Part shown: piece after piece, positions 35,016 through 45,030 of the stretch
Layout: every line of letters begins with the position of its first letter
How positions within the stretch are numbered: position 1 is the stretch's first letter
Assembly (NCBI RefSeq): GCF_019059575.1
Contig: NW_024882031.1
Coordinates: 372,001-436,000, forward strand
Direction of reading: 5' to 3'
DNA length: 64,000 nucleotides
Origin: Amphibalanus amphitrite
Lineage: Eukaryota > Arthropoda > Thecostraca > Balanomorpha > Balanidae
Translations under genes and position numbers: made by a program
Notes under the pieces: generated by a model
What the model was told of the DNA's origin: nothing
Seen by the model: the letters and a program-made list of their open reading frames with translations, nothing else
Database searches by the model: none

Positions 35016-35318
35016 TACAGAAACAATTGTCGACACAAACAAACAAAATTCGATTCCATCAATCAATAAATCGTGCAGCGCTTCAATCAGCTCCTTGATG
35101 AGAGAATAATTTCATATATACATGGCTCTCGAAATAACGATGCGCCGTCCATGATATCTAGGATACATGTACAATATACAACACACAAGATCAATATACA
35201 ATATACAAAATAACAACATAGAATCTGCATGAATCATCACATTGTTTGGCGCAGCCTAAATCAACGGCACAATCAGACAGTAGTTGTCACAATCAATTTG
35301 TGGATATGTACAATATAG

Positions 35319-37102
35319 TTATGTGGGGGTGTACGATGGACGCTGCAGAAGTGGCCAGGATGAAGTTTGGGTGTTCAAACATGGTTTTTGGTTCCTTATT
35401 TCCACTGATTCGGATATTTTTAAATCAGCGACGTCTTTACACACTCTTTCAATGGAGATTTTGAATGACGATGATGTGATTGTACATGATGGGTGTCTTT
35501 GGGTAACGTGATCCCCAAGAGGGGTGTTTTTTGCCTTGTTCTTAGCGTCACGAAAGTGTTCATTGAATCTGTCACGGATGCGCCTTTTTGTTTCGCCAAT
35601 GTAAATAGTACTTTCATTGTCACAAAGATTACATGTAATTTTGTAGACGGCATTTTTGATGTGACAGCGGCCTGGGAGCCCTGCTTCGCATGTGGCACAG
35701 CGTTTGGCACCAGCAGGGCACGGGGGGCTTTCCAGCGCTGACCTCACGATGTGTTTGGCCACCGTTTTCCCACTGGTCCACGCGATACGTGCCTGAACGC
35801 CACATGAGCGCACTACCCCGTTGACTCGTCGTGCAAGGGTCTCGTCTATGTAGGGGAGAGATATGTAAGTCGTGTCGGTGTCTCGTTGCTTAGTGTTTCG
35901 TCTTTTTGATCTTTGTCTGTGATACATGATTTTGTGTTTAGTGCTTTGAATGAGTCTGTTCGGGTATCCATTGTGTCTGAACAGTGATTCCATGAGTCCC
36001 ATGCCCCGTTCTTGTGCTTGTCTATCAGAACCTAGTCGTTTGGCGCGTAGAAGCTGAGAGTGTAGTACAGAGCGTTTGCATTGCATCGGGTGTGCTGACG
36101 TGTAGTGAATGATGATGGGGGCTGTCATAGGTTTGATGTAGAGCTCAGTGCTGTAAGAGCCGTCTTCTTTCACTCTGATCATGGTGTCAAGGTATGGTAT
36201 GCATCTGTTTGGAGTTTGGTCGGTCCTCTCTATCGTGAACTTTAGGGCTGGGTGAAAGTCGTTGAGGAATCGGAAGTATTCGTCTAGTTTGTCCGGTCCG
36301 TGTGTCCAAATACCGAGAATGTCGTCGATATATCTCATGTACGTCATAGGCTGATACTTTGAATTTGGAGAGGTGAGTATCATCGATTCTACTGCGTCCA
36401 TGAACATAATGGCTAGCGGTGGGGCGATCCTGGATCCCATCGCCACTCCCTCTGTCTGTTTGAAGTATTTTTGACCAAATCGAATGTAGTTGTTGCTGAG
36501 ACAATGTCTAAGGAGGGAGTCGATGTCCTTTACAGTGAGTCCACAAGTGTCAATATCGTCCAAGTGTCTGTTCATAAGATTCAAGGTAGCTGTGATTGCC
36601 TCGTGGGTGGGAATATTTCCGTAGAGGTTGGTCACGTCAACTGAAAACACTATACAATCTTTTGGCAGTCCTTGGGGAAACTGGGTCCGTAGTCTGTCTA
36701 GATAGTCGTCTGTGTTTGTCAAATGGGCCGGCACAAAGGTCAGTAGCTGCGTAATTATCCTTTCCAGAAGCCATGCTAACTTGTCCAGGGGGTCTCCGCA
36801 TGCTGAGACGATAGGTCTGAGTGGTGCGTCTGGCTTATGTGTTTTTGGGAGACCATAGAGCTCAGCTGTACGACTTCCGGAGGGCATTACGCTTTTGATG
36901 ACTTTGTCGGGTACCTTGTTTGCTAAGGTATCTTTGATAAGTCTTTTTGTTTGAGCTTCCAATTTAGTAGTAGGATTTTTAGGCACGCTTTCATATTCTT
37001 TGGTTATTTTTTCTGCTTTTTGTAAGTATTCGTTTTTTGATAGCAGTACCAGGCTCTTACACTTGTCTGAACGTTTTACTATGATATCTGGATCCTCGCC
37101 CA
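35319..37102 (-). pseudogene. Penelope-like RT/GIY-YIG ORF, 5'-truncated
   Basis: An open frame of about 595 codons with no start of its own. It has the Penelope reverse transcriptase (FSVDVTNLYGNIP, GVAMGSRIAPPLAIMFMD, MRYIDDILGIW), then a Cys-rich linker (CPAGAKRCATCEAGLPGRC) and a GIY-YIG nuclease (IYIGETKRRIRDRFNEHF). All catalytic motifs look intact but the N-terminal region is absent, so it cannot make a complete protein on its own. Confidence 0.9.
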
Positions 37103-37105
37103 GTA

Positions 37106-39343
37106 GATTTGCTTAGCAAGGGCCCTAATTTCGCTCTCACACGATCAGTGAACAGGAACGTGATCAAAGAAGTAGAGATCGGCCTTGAGAGGGGTGTTTT
37201 TGCCTTGCGGTGGAAAAAGCATATTGAAAAAAGAAAGTCAAACCTGCATCCTAGTGCCAACAGTTCTGAGTCAGATAACGGTACTGTAGCATCAAATACG
37301 GATCAGCAAGATGAAGGTGATTCAAATACCCCTGAACCAGACATCGACCTTGACCCAGACCTGACCCAGGGAGCAAAACACAAACTGAAATTGACACCAA
37401 AGTTTAGCGACACTGACACTCGGGCGGCACCTTTCGCTGACAGCAGCACAGAGAAGTCATTCAAAGTTCTCAAGCAAAAAGTCATGACCATCTACAAAAA
37501 TCACAAAACTACATCAGAGCCCAACCATGGGCCTCATGACAGTAAAATGTTAAAACAGCTGGGCGAGGATCCAGATATCATAGTAAAACGTTCAGACAAG
37601 TGTAAGAGCCTGGTACTGCTATCAAAAAACGAATACTTACAAAAAGCAGAAAAAATAACCAAAGAATATGAAAGCGTGCCTAAAAATCCTACTACTAAAT
37701 TGGAAGCTCAAACAAAAAGACTTATCAAAGATACCTTAGCAAACAAGGTACCCGACAAAGTCATCAAAAGCGTAATGCCCTCCGGAAGTCGTACAGCTGA
37801 GCTCTATGGTCTCCCAAAAACACATAAGCCAGACGCACCACTCAGACCTATCGTCTCAGCATGCGGAGACCCCCTGGACAAGTTAGCATGGCTTCTGGAA
37901 AGGATAATTACGCAGCTACTGACCTTTGTGCCGGCCCATTTGACAAACACAGACGACTATCTAGACAGACTACGGACCCAGTTTCCCCAAGGACTGCCAA
38001 AAGATTGTATAGTGTTTTCAGTTGACGTGACCAACCTCTACGGAAATATTCCCACCCACGAGGCAATCACAGCTACCTTGAATCTTATGAACAGACACTT
38101 GGACGATATTGACACTTGTGGACTCACTGTAAAGGACATCGACTCCCTCCTTAGACATTGTCTCAGCAACAACTACATTCGATTTGGTCAAAAATACTTC
38201 AAACAGACAGAGGGAGTGGCGATGGGATCCAGGATCGCCCCACCGCTAGCCATTATGTTCATGGACGCAGTAGAATCGATGATACTCACCTCTCCAAATT
38301 CAAAGTATCAGCCTATGACGTACATGAGATATATCGACGACATTCTCGGTATTTGGACACACGGACCGGACAAACTAGACGAATACTTCCGATTCCTCAA
38401 CGACTTTCACCCAGCCCTAAAGTTCACGATAGAGAGGACCGACCAAACTCCAAACAGATGCATACCATACCTTGACACCATGATCAGAGTGAAAGAAGAC
38501 GGCTCTTACAGCACTGAGCTCTACATCAAACCTATGACAGCCCCCATCATCATTCACTACACGTCAGCACACCCGATGCAATGCAAACGCTCTGTACTAC
38601 ACTCTCAGCTTCTACGCGCCAAACGACTAGGTTCTGATAGACAAGCACAAGAACGGGGCATGGGACTCATGGAATCACTGTTCAGACACAATGGATACCC
38701 GAACAGACTCATTCAAAGCACTAAACACAAAATCATGTATCACAGACAAAGATCAAAAAGACGAAACACTAAGCAACGAGACACCGACACGACTTACATA
38801 TCTCTCCCCTACATAGACGAGACCCTTGCACGACGAGTCAACGGGGTAGTGCGCTCATGTGGCGTTCAGGCACGTATCGCGTGGACCAGTGGGAAAACGG
38901 TGGCCAAACACATCGTGAGGTCAGCGCTGGAAAGCCCCCCGTGCCCTGCTGGTGCCAAACGCTGTGCCACATGCGAAGCAGGGCTCCCAGGCCGCTGTCA
39001 CATCAAAAATGCCGTCTACAAAATTACATGTAATCTTTGTGACAATGAAAGTACTATTTACATTGGCGAAACAAAAAGGCGCATCCGTGACAGATTCAAT
39101 GAACACTTTCGTGACGCTAAGAACAAGGCAAAAAACACCCCTCTTGGGGATCACGTTACCCAAAGACACCCATCATGTACAATCACATCATCGTCATTCA
39201 AAATCTCCATTGAAAGAGTGTGTAAAGACGTCGCTGATTTAAAAATATCCGAATCAGTGGAAATAAGGAACCAAAAACCATGTTTGAACACCCAAACTTC
39301 ATCCTGGCCACTTCTGCAGCGTCCATCGTACACCCCCACATAA
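37106..39343 (+). CDS. Penelope-like reverse transcriptase with GIY-YIG endonuclease
   Basis: An open frame of about 745 codons that begins DLLSKGPNFALTRSVNR without an ATG at that point. LLSKG is usual some way inside Penelope proteins, so the first residues are missing. Domains in order are an N-terminal helical region with an acidic linker (residues ~50-90), the reverse transcriptase with motifs FSVDVTNLYGNIP (A), GVAMGSRIAPPLA (B) and YIDD (C), a Cys cluster, and the GIY-YIG nuclease (IYIGETKRRIRDRFNEHFRD). The protein copies the element RNA and nicks the target to prime synthesis. The motifs are intact and the stop is natural (YTPT then TAA), so this copy is young. I place it as an endonuclease-bearing Penelope/Poseidon/Neptune-type element; the clade is not resolved. 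Confidence 0.9.
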   Translation, partial: DLLSKGPNFALTRSVNRNVIKEVEIGLERGVFALRWKKHIEKRKSNLHPSANSSESDNGTVASNTDQQDEGDSNTPEPDIDLDPDLTQGAKHKLKLTPKFSDTDTRAAPFADSSTEKSFKVLKQKVMTIYKNHKTTSEPNHGPHDSKMLKQLGEDPDIIVKRSDKCKSLVLLSKNEYLQKAEKITKEYESVPKNPTTKLEAQTKRLIKDTLANKVPDKVIKSVMPSGSRTAELYGLPKTHKPDAPLRPIVSACGDPLDKLAWLLERIITQLLTFVPAHLTNTDDYLDRLRTQFPQGLPKDCIVFSVDVTNLYGNIPTHEAITATLNLMNRHLDDIDTCGLTVKDIDSLLRHCLSNNYIRFGQKYFKQTEGVAMGSRIAPPLAIMFMDAVESMILTSPNSKYQPMTYMRYIDDILGIWTHGPDKLDEYFRFLNDFHPALKFTIERTDQTPNRCIPYLDTMIRVKEDGSYSTELYIKPMTAPIIIHYTSAHPMQCKRSVLHSQLLRAKRLGSDRQAQERGMGLMESLFRHNGYPNRLIQSTKHKIMYHRQRSKRRNTKQRDTDTTYISLPYIDETLARRVNGVVRSCGVQARIAWTSGKTVAKHIVRSALESPPCPAGAKRCATCEAGLPGRCHIKNAVYKITCNLCDNESTIYIGETKRRIRDRFNEHFRDAKNKAKNTPLGDHVTQRHPSCTITSSSFKISIERVCKDVADLKISESVEIRNQKPCLNTQTSSWPLLQRPSYTPT

Positions 39344-39646
39344 CTATATTGTACATATCCACAAATTGATTGTGACAACTACTGTCTGATTGTGCCGTTG
39401 ATTTAGGCTGCGCCAAACAATGTGATGATTCATGCAGATTCTATGTTGTTATTTTGTATATTGTATATTGATCTTGTGTGTTGTATATTGTACATGTATC
39501 CTAGATATCATGGACGGCGCATCGTTATTTCGAGAGCCATGTATATATGAAATTATTCTCTCATCAAGGAGCTGATTGAAGCGCTGCACGATTTATTGAT
39601 TGATGGAATCGAATTTTGTTTGTTTGTGTCGACAATTGTTTCTGTA

Positions 39647-39682
39647 CATTCTGAAGATGGCGCAAGCCGAAATATATCAATG
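39647..39682 (+). ncRNA. Hammerhead ribozyme (right copy)
   Basis: CATT-CTGAAGA-TGGC-GCAA-GCC-GAAA-TATA-TC-AATG in order. The core bases are all present. Stem II is three strong pairs closed by a GCAA tetraloop, and stem III is the self-complementary TATA, which favours a dimeric fold. Cleavage is expected after the C at 39678. It lies about 300 bases after the ORF stop, in the element's 3' terminal repeat region. Confidence 0.82.
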
Positions 39683-39768
39683 ATTTTGTTTAATTATTCA
39701 ATTTCAACAAAAAAGTGCAAAGAATGAGCATAAGGTTATTTATACATACTTTTCTAAATAGTAAATGT

Positions 39769-40240
39769 ATAAATTTGTTTTAGAACTCGCAGTGCAAAGG
39801 AAGGTAAACATATGTTCCGGCAACGATGGGCTTATTATACGAAATTAAAAGAAACAGTTTGGACGTAGGTATACCTTCTTGCAATGGTGTAAATCAAGGC
39901 TATGTAAACCGTGTAAATTAAATAAACGCCGCTATAATTTGACAAGCTTGGCAAATCATACGTGATTGAGTCATAGACGATATAGTGCTTAGTGCTTGCT
40001 ACAGCAAAAATATCAAAGGCCAAGCAAGTTATTTCGCCTTCGGAACTGAAACGTATGGGCATTCGTAAACCGTTCACCTGTGACCGCCGTGCGGGTCGGA
40101 CGGCGCCGGCCGCGCTCCGTGAGCGTCCGATCTGCTGTGTTTCAGTACAGTGATACGGCACCTGACTTTTCCACGGTCATAGTGGGACACTAAGTGTGGT
40201 GGTGCTGAGCGGCGTGATCTTCAAAGGCAGGTAGAGAAGA
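39769..40240. other. Gap between the Penelope-like pair and the LINE
   Basis: Host sequence followed, from about 40080, by what is probably the LINE 5' UTR (GC-rich). The exact 5' end of the LINE could not be fixed. Confidence 0.45.
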
Positions 40241-41027
40241 TGTCTGATTCGATGGCAGCCTCACTCATCGAGTGTTTCGGTAACGACAGAGTCGCAGCGA
40301 CGCTGAGAAGTGAGAAACCTGCTGACGCCAATCGTCAACGAAGCGGTGGAGGCTGCCGTAAACGCAGCTATGGCATCGAAAGATGCTGAGATAAAGGCTC
40401 TTAAGGAAGAAGTAGAGAGAGTCACCAGTCAGCTCAACAACATCGAGCAGTACTCACGGAGACTCTGCGTCAACATTTCGGGTATTCCCGAAAACGGCAA
40501 CGAGGATGCCAAGTCGATCGTGTTGGAGCTGTCGGCAATCACTGGGGCCAACCTCCAGCCCACCGATATCGATGTAGCACATCGAATCGGAAAGCAGAAG
40601 CCCGGCAAAACTCGCACGATCATCGCTCGTTTTGCGACACTGTCCCAGAGGCAGGCGTTCTACAACGCGCGCCGCGCCCTGCGTGGTGCAAGGGCGCCGC
40701 CAGGCTCGAAGTTGACGGGTGATGTACTGGCAAAGACCTTCATCTCCGACAACCTGACTCAAAAAAAATGAGTTCCTCATGTACCAGGCCAGGCAGCTGA
40801 AGAAGAAAGGGAAAGTCTTTGCCGCATGGTCGGACCAAGGAAAGCTCAAAGTAAAGGAAAACCAAGGGGCGTCAACAAAGGTTTTCAAGACGACAGCCGA
40901 CCTCCGTGCCCTGTGTGGAGACGACCCCGTGCTCGACGAAACTTCTGCACCGGCTCAGCGACCGGAGACCGGCGCCGACGACTCCGGGTATCGCAGGTCC
41001 GGGAGACGGGGTAGCAAGCGTCGGTAA
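40241..41027 (+). pseudogene. LINE ORF1, RNA-binding protein with two frameshifts
   Basis: The protein resembles the ORF1 product of many invertebrate LINEs, which coats the element RNA. It has a coiled coil (KDAEIKALKEEVERVTSQL), the NNIEQYSRRLCVNISGIPE junction, an RRM-like domain (DIDVAHRIGKQKPGKTRTI), and a C-terminal block (AKTFISDNLT then YQARQLKKKGKVFAAWSD). The likely start ATG at 40241 (MSDSMAASLIECFGND) is in a different frame from the main part, with a one-base shift near 40310. A second shift occurs at the A8 run near 40763-40770. Both look like decay, though slippage at A8 is possible. Confidence 0.75.
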
Positions 41028-41317
41028 GAAATGAACCTTCCCCCCCCCCCTGGAACTGAGGCCTGGCCTCGCCCATGCGGCTGCTGTCTGTGTCTGCCTG
41101 TCGCGGCCCTGGCGCCCCTGGTGGCGGGCGGCGGAGTTGCTCGGTGGTCAGCCGCGACTTTCAAGTGAGCGCGGCGTGTTTTTCACCGTTAGTTTCCCAG
41201 TCCATGGGGCGCGGTTGGCCGCCGTGCTGACAGCTGCCTGCCCGCTTGCGTCGGGACCTTATCGAACTATCGAGACCCCGGGGGCATTGACTTTCAGCTG
41301 GCTCTCCGCCGAGTGAC

Positions 41318-41835
41318 CTGGGCCCTGTTTCACCGGTGATAGCAGCACGCCACTATCAAATTGCGCGAGCTGACGTAATGTGATGATGTCATACTGCTGA
41401 CGTAAGGGATAATTCTGGCGCACGATTGCCGCAATATTGTTTTACGTCATCAACTAAATGTTCGAAGTTTACGTCCAAATTTTCCTTAAAACCAACTTTT
41501 TTAAATACATCATATTAAAAAAATATATATCGAAAATAAATATACTATCATGACTGCATAAACTCTTACTTTTAAAGGCTCATACGTCACTTAATGCCGC
41601 GGCCAAGGTCGCGGCAATCGTGCGCCGGAACTGCCCATCACGTCAACAGTATGGCGTCATGACATGACCATGGATGAAGTACTCCATGACATTATATATA
41701 TATATACCTAATACCGTTATACCTAATCTTAATACCTTATACCTAATTATTACCGTTATACCTAATCCATGACATGACGTCAGCTCGCGAAACGTGATAG
41801 CAGCGTGCTGCTATCACCGGTGAAACAGGGCCCAG
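41318..41835. mobile_element. 518-bp MITE with GGGCCCTGTTTCACC ends
   Basis: Both ends read CTGGGCCCTGTTTCACCGG then TGATAGCAGCACGC inward, at least 33 bases of inverted repeat, and the similarity continues to GCGCGAGCTGACGT. The interior is AT-rich with a short (TA)n at about 41692-41706. It sits in the spacer between ORF1 and ORF2 of the LINE. A relative of its right end occurs at 49858-49995. The target duplication is not clear, so the superfamily is left open. Confidence 0.8.
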
Positions 41836-42411
41836 GGATGTCGCTGTGTGAGCGGTGCGGTGGCGGGGCCCCGGCCCGTCTCGGTGATTCGCCTGACACG
41901 TGACCGCCGACCGCGTGTCACGGCCGCTCGCGTGGCGGCTCTCGGTGTGCTTGGCTAGCCGGGGCGGTCCTGCCGTCCCGGTCGGCTGACTTGCACCGCC
42001 ACTGATGTGTTCACTGACCCGCGCCCTCCGCCCCGCGGTGGGGTGGTCCACGGCTGGTGGTGGCGGGGCTCAGCGCCGGCCGGCCGGTTGCTCCGGTGTA
42101 CCCGCCGTCCGCCTCCCCGGCTCGCCTGCTGCTCGGGCCAATTGCGCGGCGTCTTTCGTGGGGGTGGGGTCGGGGCTATCGTGTCTTATGTAAAGTGAGT
42201 GCATATGATGTGTCGTCATATTACATTAGTATAGAACGATCATAGTGTTTTGACTTTGAGTTTGTTCGTGATAATTTAACAGTTTTCGTTTCATTACTCC
42301 TTTGTGCGATTGTATTTGTAACCAACATTAACGGAGATTTTTCTTTAAATTTCTAGACTGTTTCTTGCTGGTCTCTGCATACGTTCATAGGTTTATTTAG
42401 GTGCATGATGA

Positions 42412-43556
42412 ATGACTGAAAAGAATGTGTCTGTGCCTGCACAAACGTACGACTGTTTCAGTGCCGCTCAGCGCCGCCGTCTGGGGGTCATGCTCGCCTC
42501 CGGTCCCGGCTCTGCTGGGGTCGCCGCTCCCGCGCCCCGGGGGGACGACCTGCACGGAGCCGTCAACCCCAACCGTAGCAGCTGCCTCTCTCGTCCGCTG
42601 TCCCAAGACCATGGGTACACACGAACTTTAAAAATTGCTCACGTCAACATCAATAGTATAACTGCAAAAAATCGACTGGACGAGCTTCATCATTTTACAA
42701 AAACCAACAACATACACATTATTGGCCTATCCGAAACAAAGCTAGACGATACCATCCATCCAACCCTGTACTGCCTAAGCGACTTTCATGCACCAATTAC
42801 ACACAACCGTAACAGACATGGGGGAGGAACAGCCATATACGTACACAAATCACTACCAGTTACACGTTTGGAAAATCTAGAACTTAACAATTGCGAAGAC
42901 TGGGTATGGTGCAAAATAACTGTTTCAAAATTTTCACTTCTAGTTTGCTGCCTGTACCTACCGCCCAATTTAGACAACGATAGGCTTAACCAATTTACCG
43001 AAAACCTGTCCGAAAGCGTCAGTCTCGCTAATACGCATCAACACACAGAAAAGATCATTCTTGGCGATTTCAATGCTGGGAACAATTATCTCAGTGAAAG
43101 GCATCATATAACAAATAGCAATGGGATCACACCCTTTGATCTTAAGCTAAACGAAACTGCAGAAGCCATAGAACTAATACAAATCATCCATGAACCAACC
43201 AGACTAGCGGAAAGATGCGCAAACCTAAGGGACCTTATATTTATTTCAGATACTGCAATGCTGAAAAACTCCGGAACATTATCCTCATTTTCCCGTCTAG
43301 ACCACTTCCCTGTTTTTGCTGAATTAAATGTTAAAATACCGGAAAGCCAAACATTGTCAAAAACATTGTGGAATTACGACACGATGAATTCTGATCTGTT
43401 CATACGAAAACTACAAGGAACCGACTGGCACGCTATAACTAATCAAGACGTTCACTCTGCAGCAATAGATTTGACCGAAGCCATCTTAAGTGCCGCGGAG
43501 GAGGCAATTCCAAAAAAAGTCATCCGTATAAAAAGCACAGACAAGCCATGGGTAAA
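42412..43556 (+). pseudogene. LINE ORF2 part 1: APE-type endonuclease
   Basis: It starts with ATG at 42412 (MTEKNVSVPAQ). The endonuclease domain shows LKIAHVNINSI, IIGLSETKLDD, GGGTAIYVH, CCLYLPPN, ILGDFNAGNN and SRLDHFPVFAEL, which include the catalytic Asn, Glu, Asp/Asn and His of the exonuclease/endonuclease/phosphatase fold that nicks target DNA. The frame is open to the Helitron at 43557, where PWVN is cut inside the Asn codon. Joined with parts 2 and 3, and ignoring a 2-bp insertion, ORF2 would be about 1147 residues, normal for the group. Confidence 0.88.
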
Positions 43557-44261
43557 TCTATCTTACTATTTGAACAGGATCCGTCTGTCTGTTTGTTTGT
43601 CTGTCCGCCACGCCGTGTAGTGGGTTCAATTTAGCCGGCCTACAGGGCAGACGGTATATCGTAGGGGGTTGAAATTTGCACACCTTCTAGGTGACAGAGC
43701 GGGTCAGCGCCTTTTCTAGGTTCCGACTCGCTGGGGTGCACGGTTCGCGCGTGGGGCGCGCTGGAAGAACGCCAATGAAATTTTGATCGCTTCGTAGATC
43801 TTCATTGAGAGCCGGGGTCGATAAACTTTGTGAGCTAAATGCATGCCGATCGGTGGCGGGTGCCTCGCATTGGCGGATGGGCAGGTTTTTAATTTGAATA
43901 AAAAGTGGCGAGAGAATGTGTTGATTTTCGTTCAATGGGAAGAGTTTGTGATACAAGTATAAAAACGCACCGCGTTTGCCGCAATGCGTCACATTGGTCA
44001 CTACGCGCCATTTTTGCCGCAGCTCGCACAGTTTTGTCAAATATGGTCCGGTAAGGGTACATTTTGGTACAAAGATACATGCTCAATCGACGGGTGAAAA
44101 TGCGCCGCGTTTGTCACAATGCGCCACATACGCCACAAAGCGCCATTTCCGACAAATACGATTAAGCGTAATGGAATGGCACGAATAGGAGCAGGGCTGG
44201 GAACACTTCAAGTCTTATTTTTAGTACTTATTATTATATTAACTTAGTCCGTGACCTGACG

Positions 44262-44890
44262 TGACCCAGTGGTGTTGGTAGGGGTAGAGGTACGGGCGTT
44301 TTTTGCGGCGTTTGCGGTTGGCGGAGGGCGGTCGCGCGATGCGGGCGGTTTTCAGTTTTACAGCATTTGCGGTTGGCGGCGGGCGGGCGCGCGATGCGGG
44401 CGGTTTTCATTTGTTGCGGCGTTTGCGTTTGGTGGCGGGCGGGCGCGCGATGCGGGCGTTTTTTTTTGCGGCGTTTGCGGTTGGCGGCGGGCGGGCGCGG
44501 GATGCGGGCGGTTTTCATTTTTGCGGCGTTTGCGTTTGGTGGCGGGCGGGCGCGCGATGCGGGCGGTTTTCATTTGTTGCGGCGTTTGCGTTTGGTGGCG
44601 GGCGGGCGCGCGATGCGGGCGGTTTTAATTTTTTGCGGCGTTTGCGGTTGGCGGCGGGCGGGCGCGGGATGCGGGCGGTTTTCATTTTTTTGCGGCGTTT
44701 GCGTTTGGTGGCGGGCGGGCGCGCGATGCGGGCGGTTTTCATTTGTTGCGGCGTTTGCGTTTGGTGGCGGGCGGGCGCGCGATGCGGGCGGTTTTAATTT
44801 TTTTGCGGCGTTTGCGGTTGGCGGCGGGCGGGCGCGGGATGCGGGCGGTTTTCATTTTTTGCGGCGTTTGCGGTGTTGTTCGCGGTTGGA
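44262..44890 (+). repeat. G-rich minisatellite inside the Helitron, ~55 bp unit
   Basis: About ten copies of a unit containing GCGGCGTTTGCG, TTGGCGGCGGGCGGGCG and CGATGCGGGCGGTTTTCAT. One strand is strongly G-rich, with many GGCGGGCGGGCG runs that could form quadruplexes. ORFs through it on both strands are repeat translations and not genes. Confidence 0.92.
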
Positions 44891-45010
44891 GGCGGTCGTT
44901 TTTTTATTTTTGTTTGTGCGATGTTTGCGTTCGTCGGCGGACGGGCGTTTTTTTCAATTTGCTTTCGCATTTGCTCACCACGCAGCAAAGCAAGTGGCGC
45001 AGCCGCTTGT

Positions 45011-45030
45011 CTATATTACTATTTGAGGAG
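45011..45030 (+). mobile_element. Second Helitron 5'-end-like sequence
   Basis: TCTATATTACTATTTGAGGA closely matches the start of the Helitron at 43557, and the following GTCTGTCCG and GAAATTTGCACA blocks also match. Just upstream is a hairpin AAGTGGC-GCA-GCCGCTT. It suggests a composite or nested Helitron with two 5' ends sharing one 3' end. Confidence 0.7.

Larger units (their letters stand above)
34907..37103 (-). mobile_element. Penelope-like element, inverted 5'-truncated copy
   Basis: The minus-strand half of a head-to-head pair. It carries the same 3' part of the element as 37559-39755, including the reverse transcriptase, GIY-YIG domain and 3' region with hammerhead ribozyme, but lacks the first 455 bases present in the plus copy. 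By alignment of the ends both arms are 2197 bp. I saw no difference in the segments compared, and 555 encoded residues are the same. Confidence 0.9.
37104..39755 (+). mobile_element. Penelope-like element, longer plus-strand copy
   Basis: The plus-strand half of the pair. It includes 455 bases of 5' sequence not present in the inverted copy, the long ORF and the 3' region with hammerhead ribozyme. The right end is followed by the 13-bp repeat at 39756. Its 5' end butts directly on the left arm at 37103/37104. No upstream terminal repeat (pLTR) of its own is present, so this copy is also 5'-truncated. Confidence 0.9.

Noticed and set aside
39030-39130. GIY-YIG homing endonuclease gene
   Set aside because: The domain is the C-terminal part of the Penelope-like reverse transcriptase ORF, not a separate gene.
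35319-39343. Two divergent host genes
   Set aside because: They are inverted copies of one retroelement ORF.
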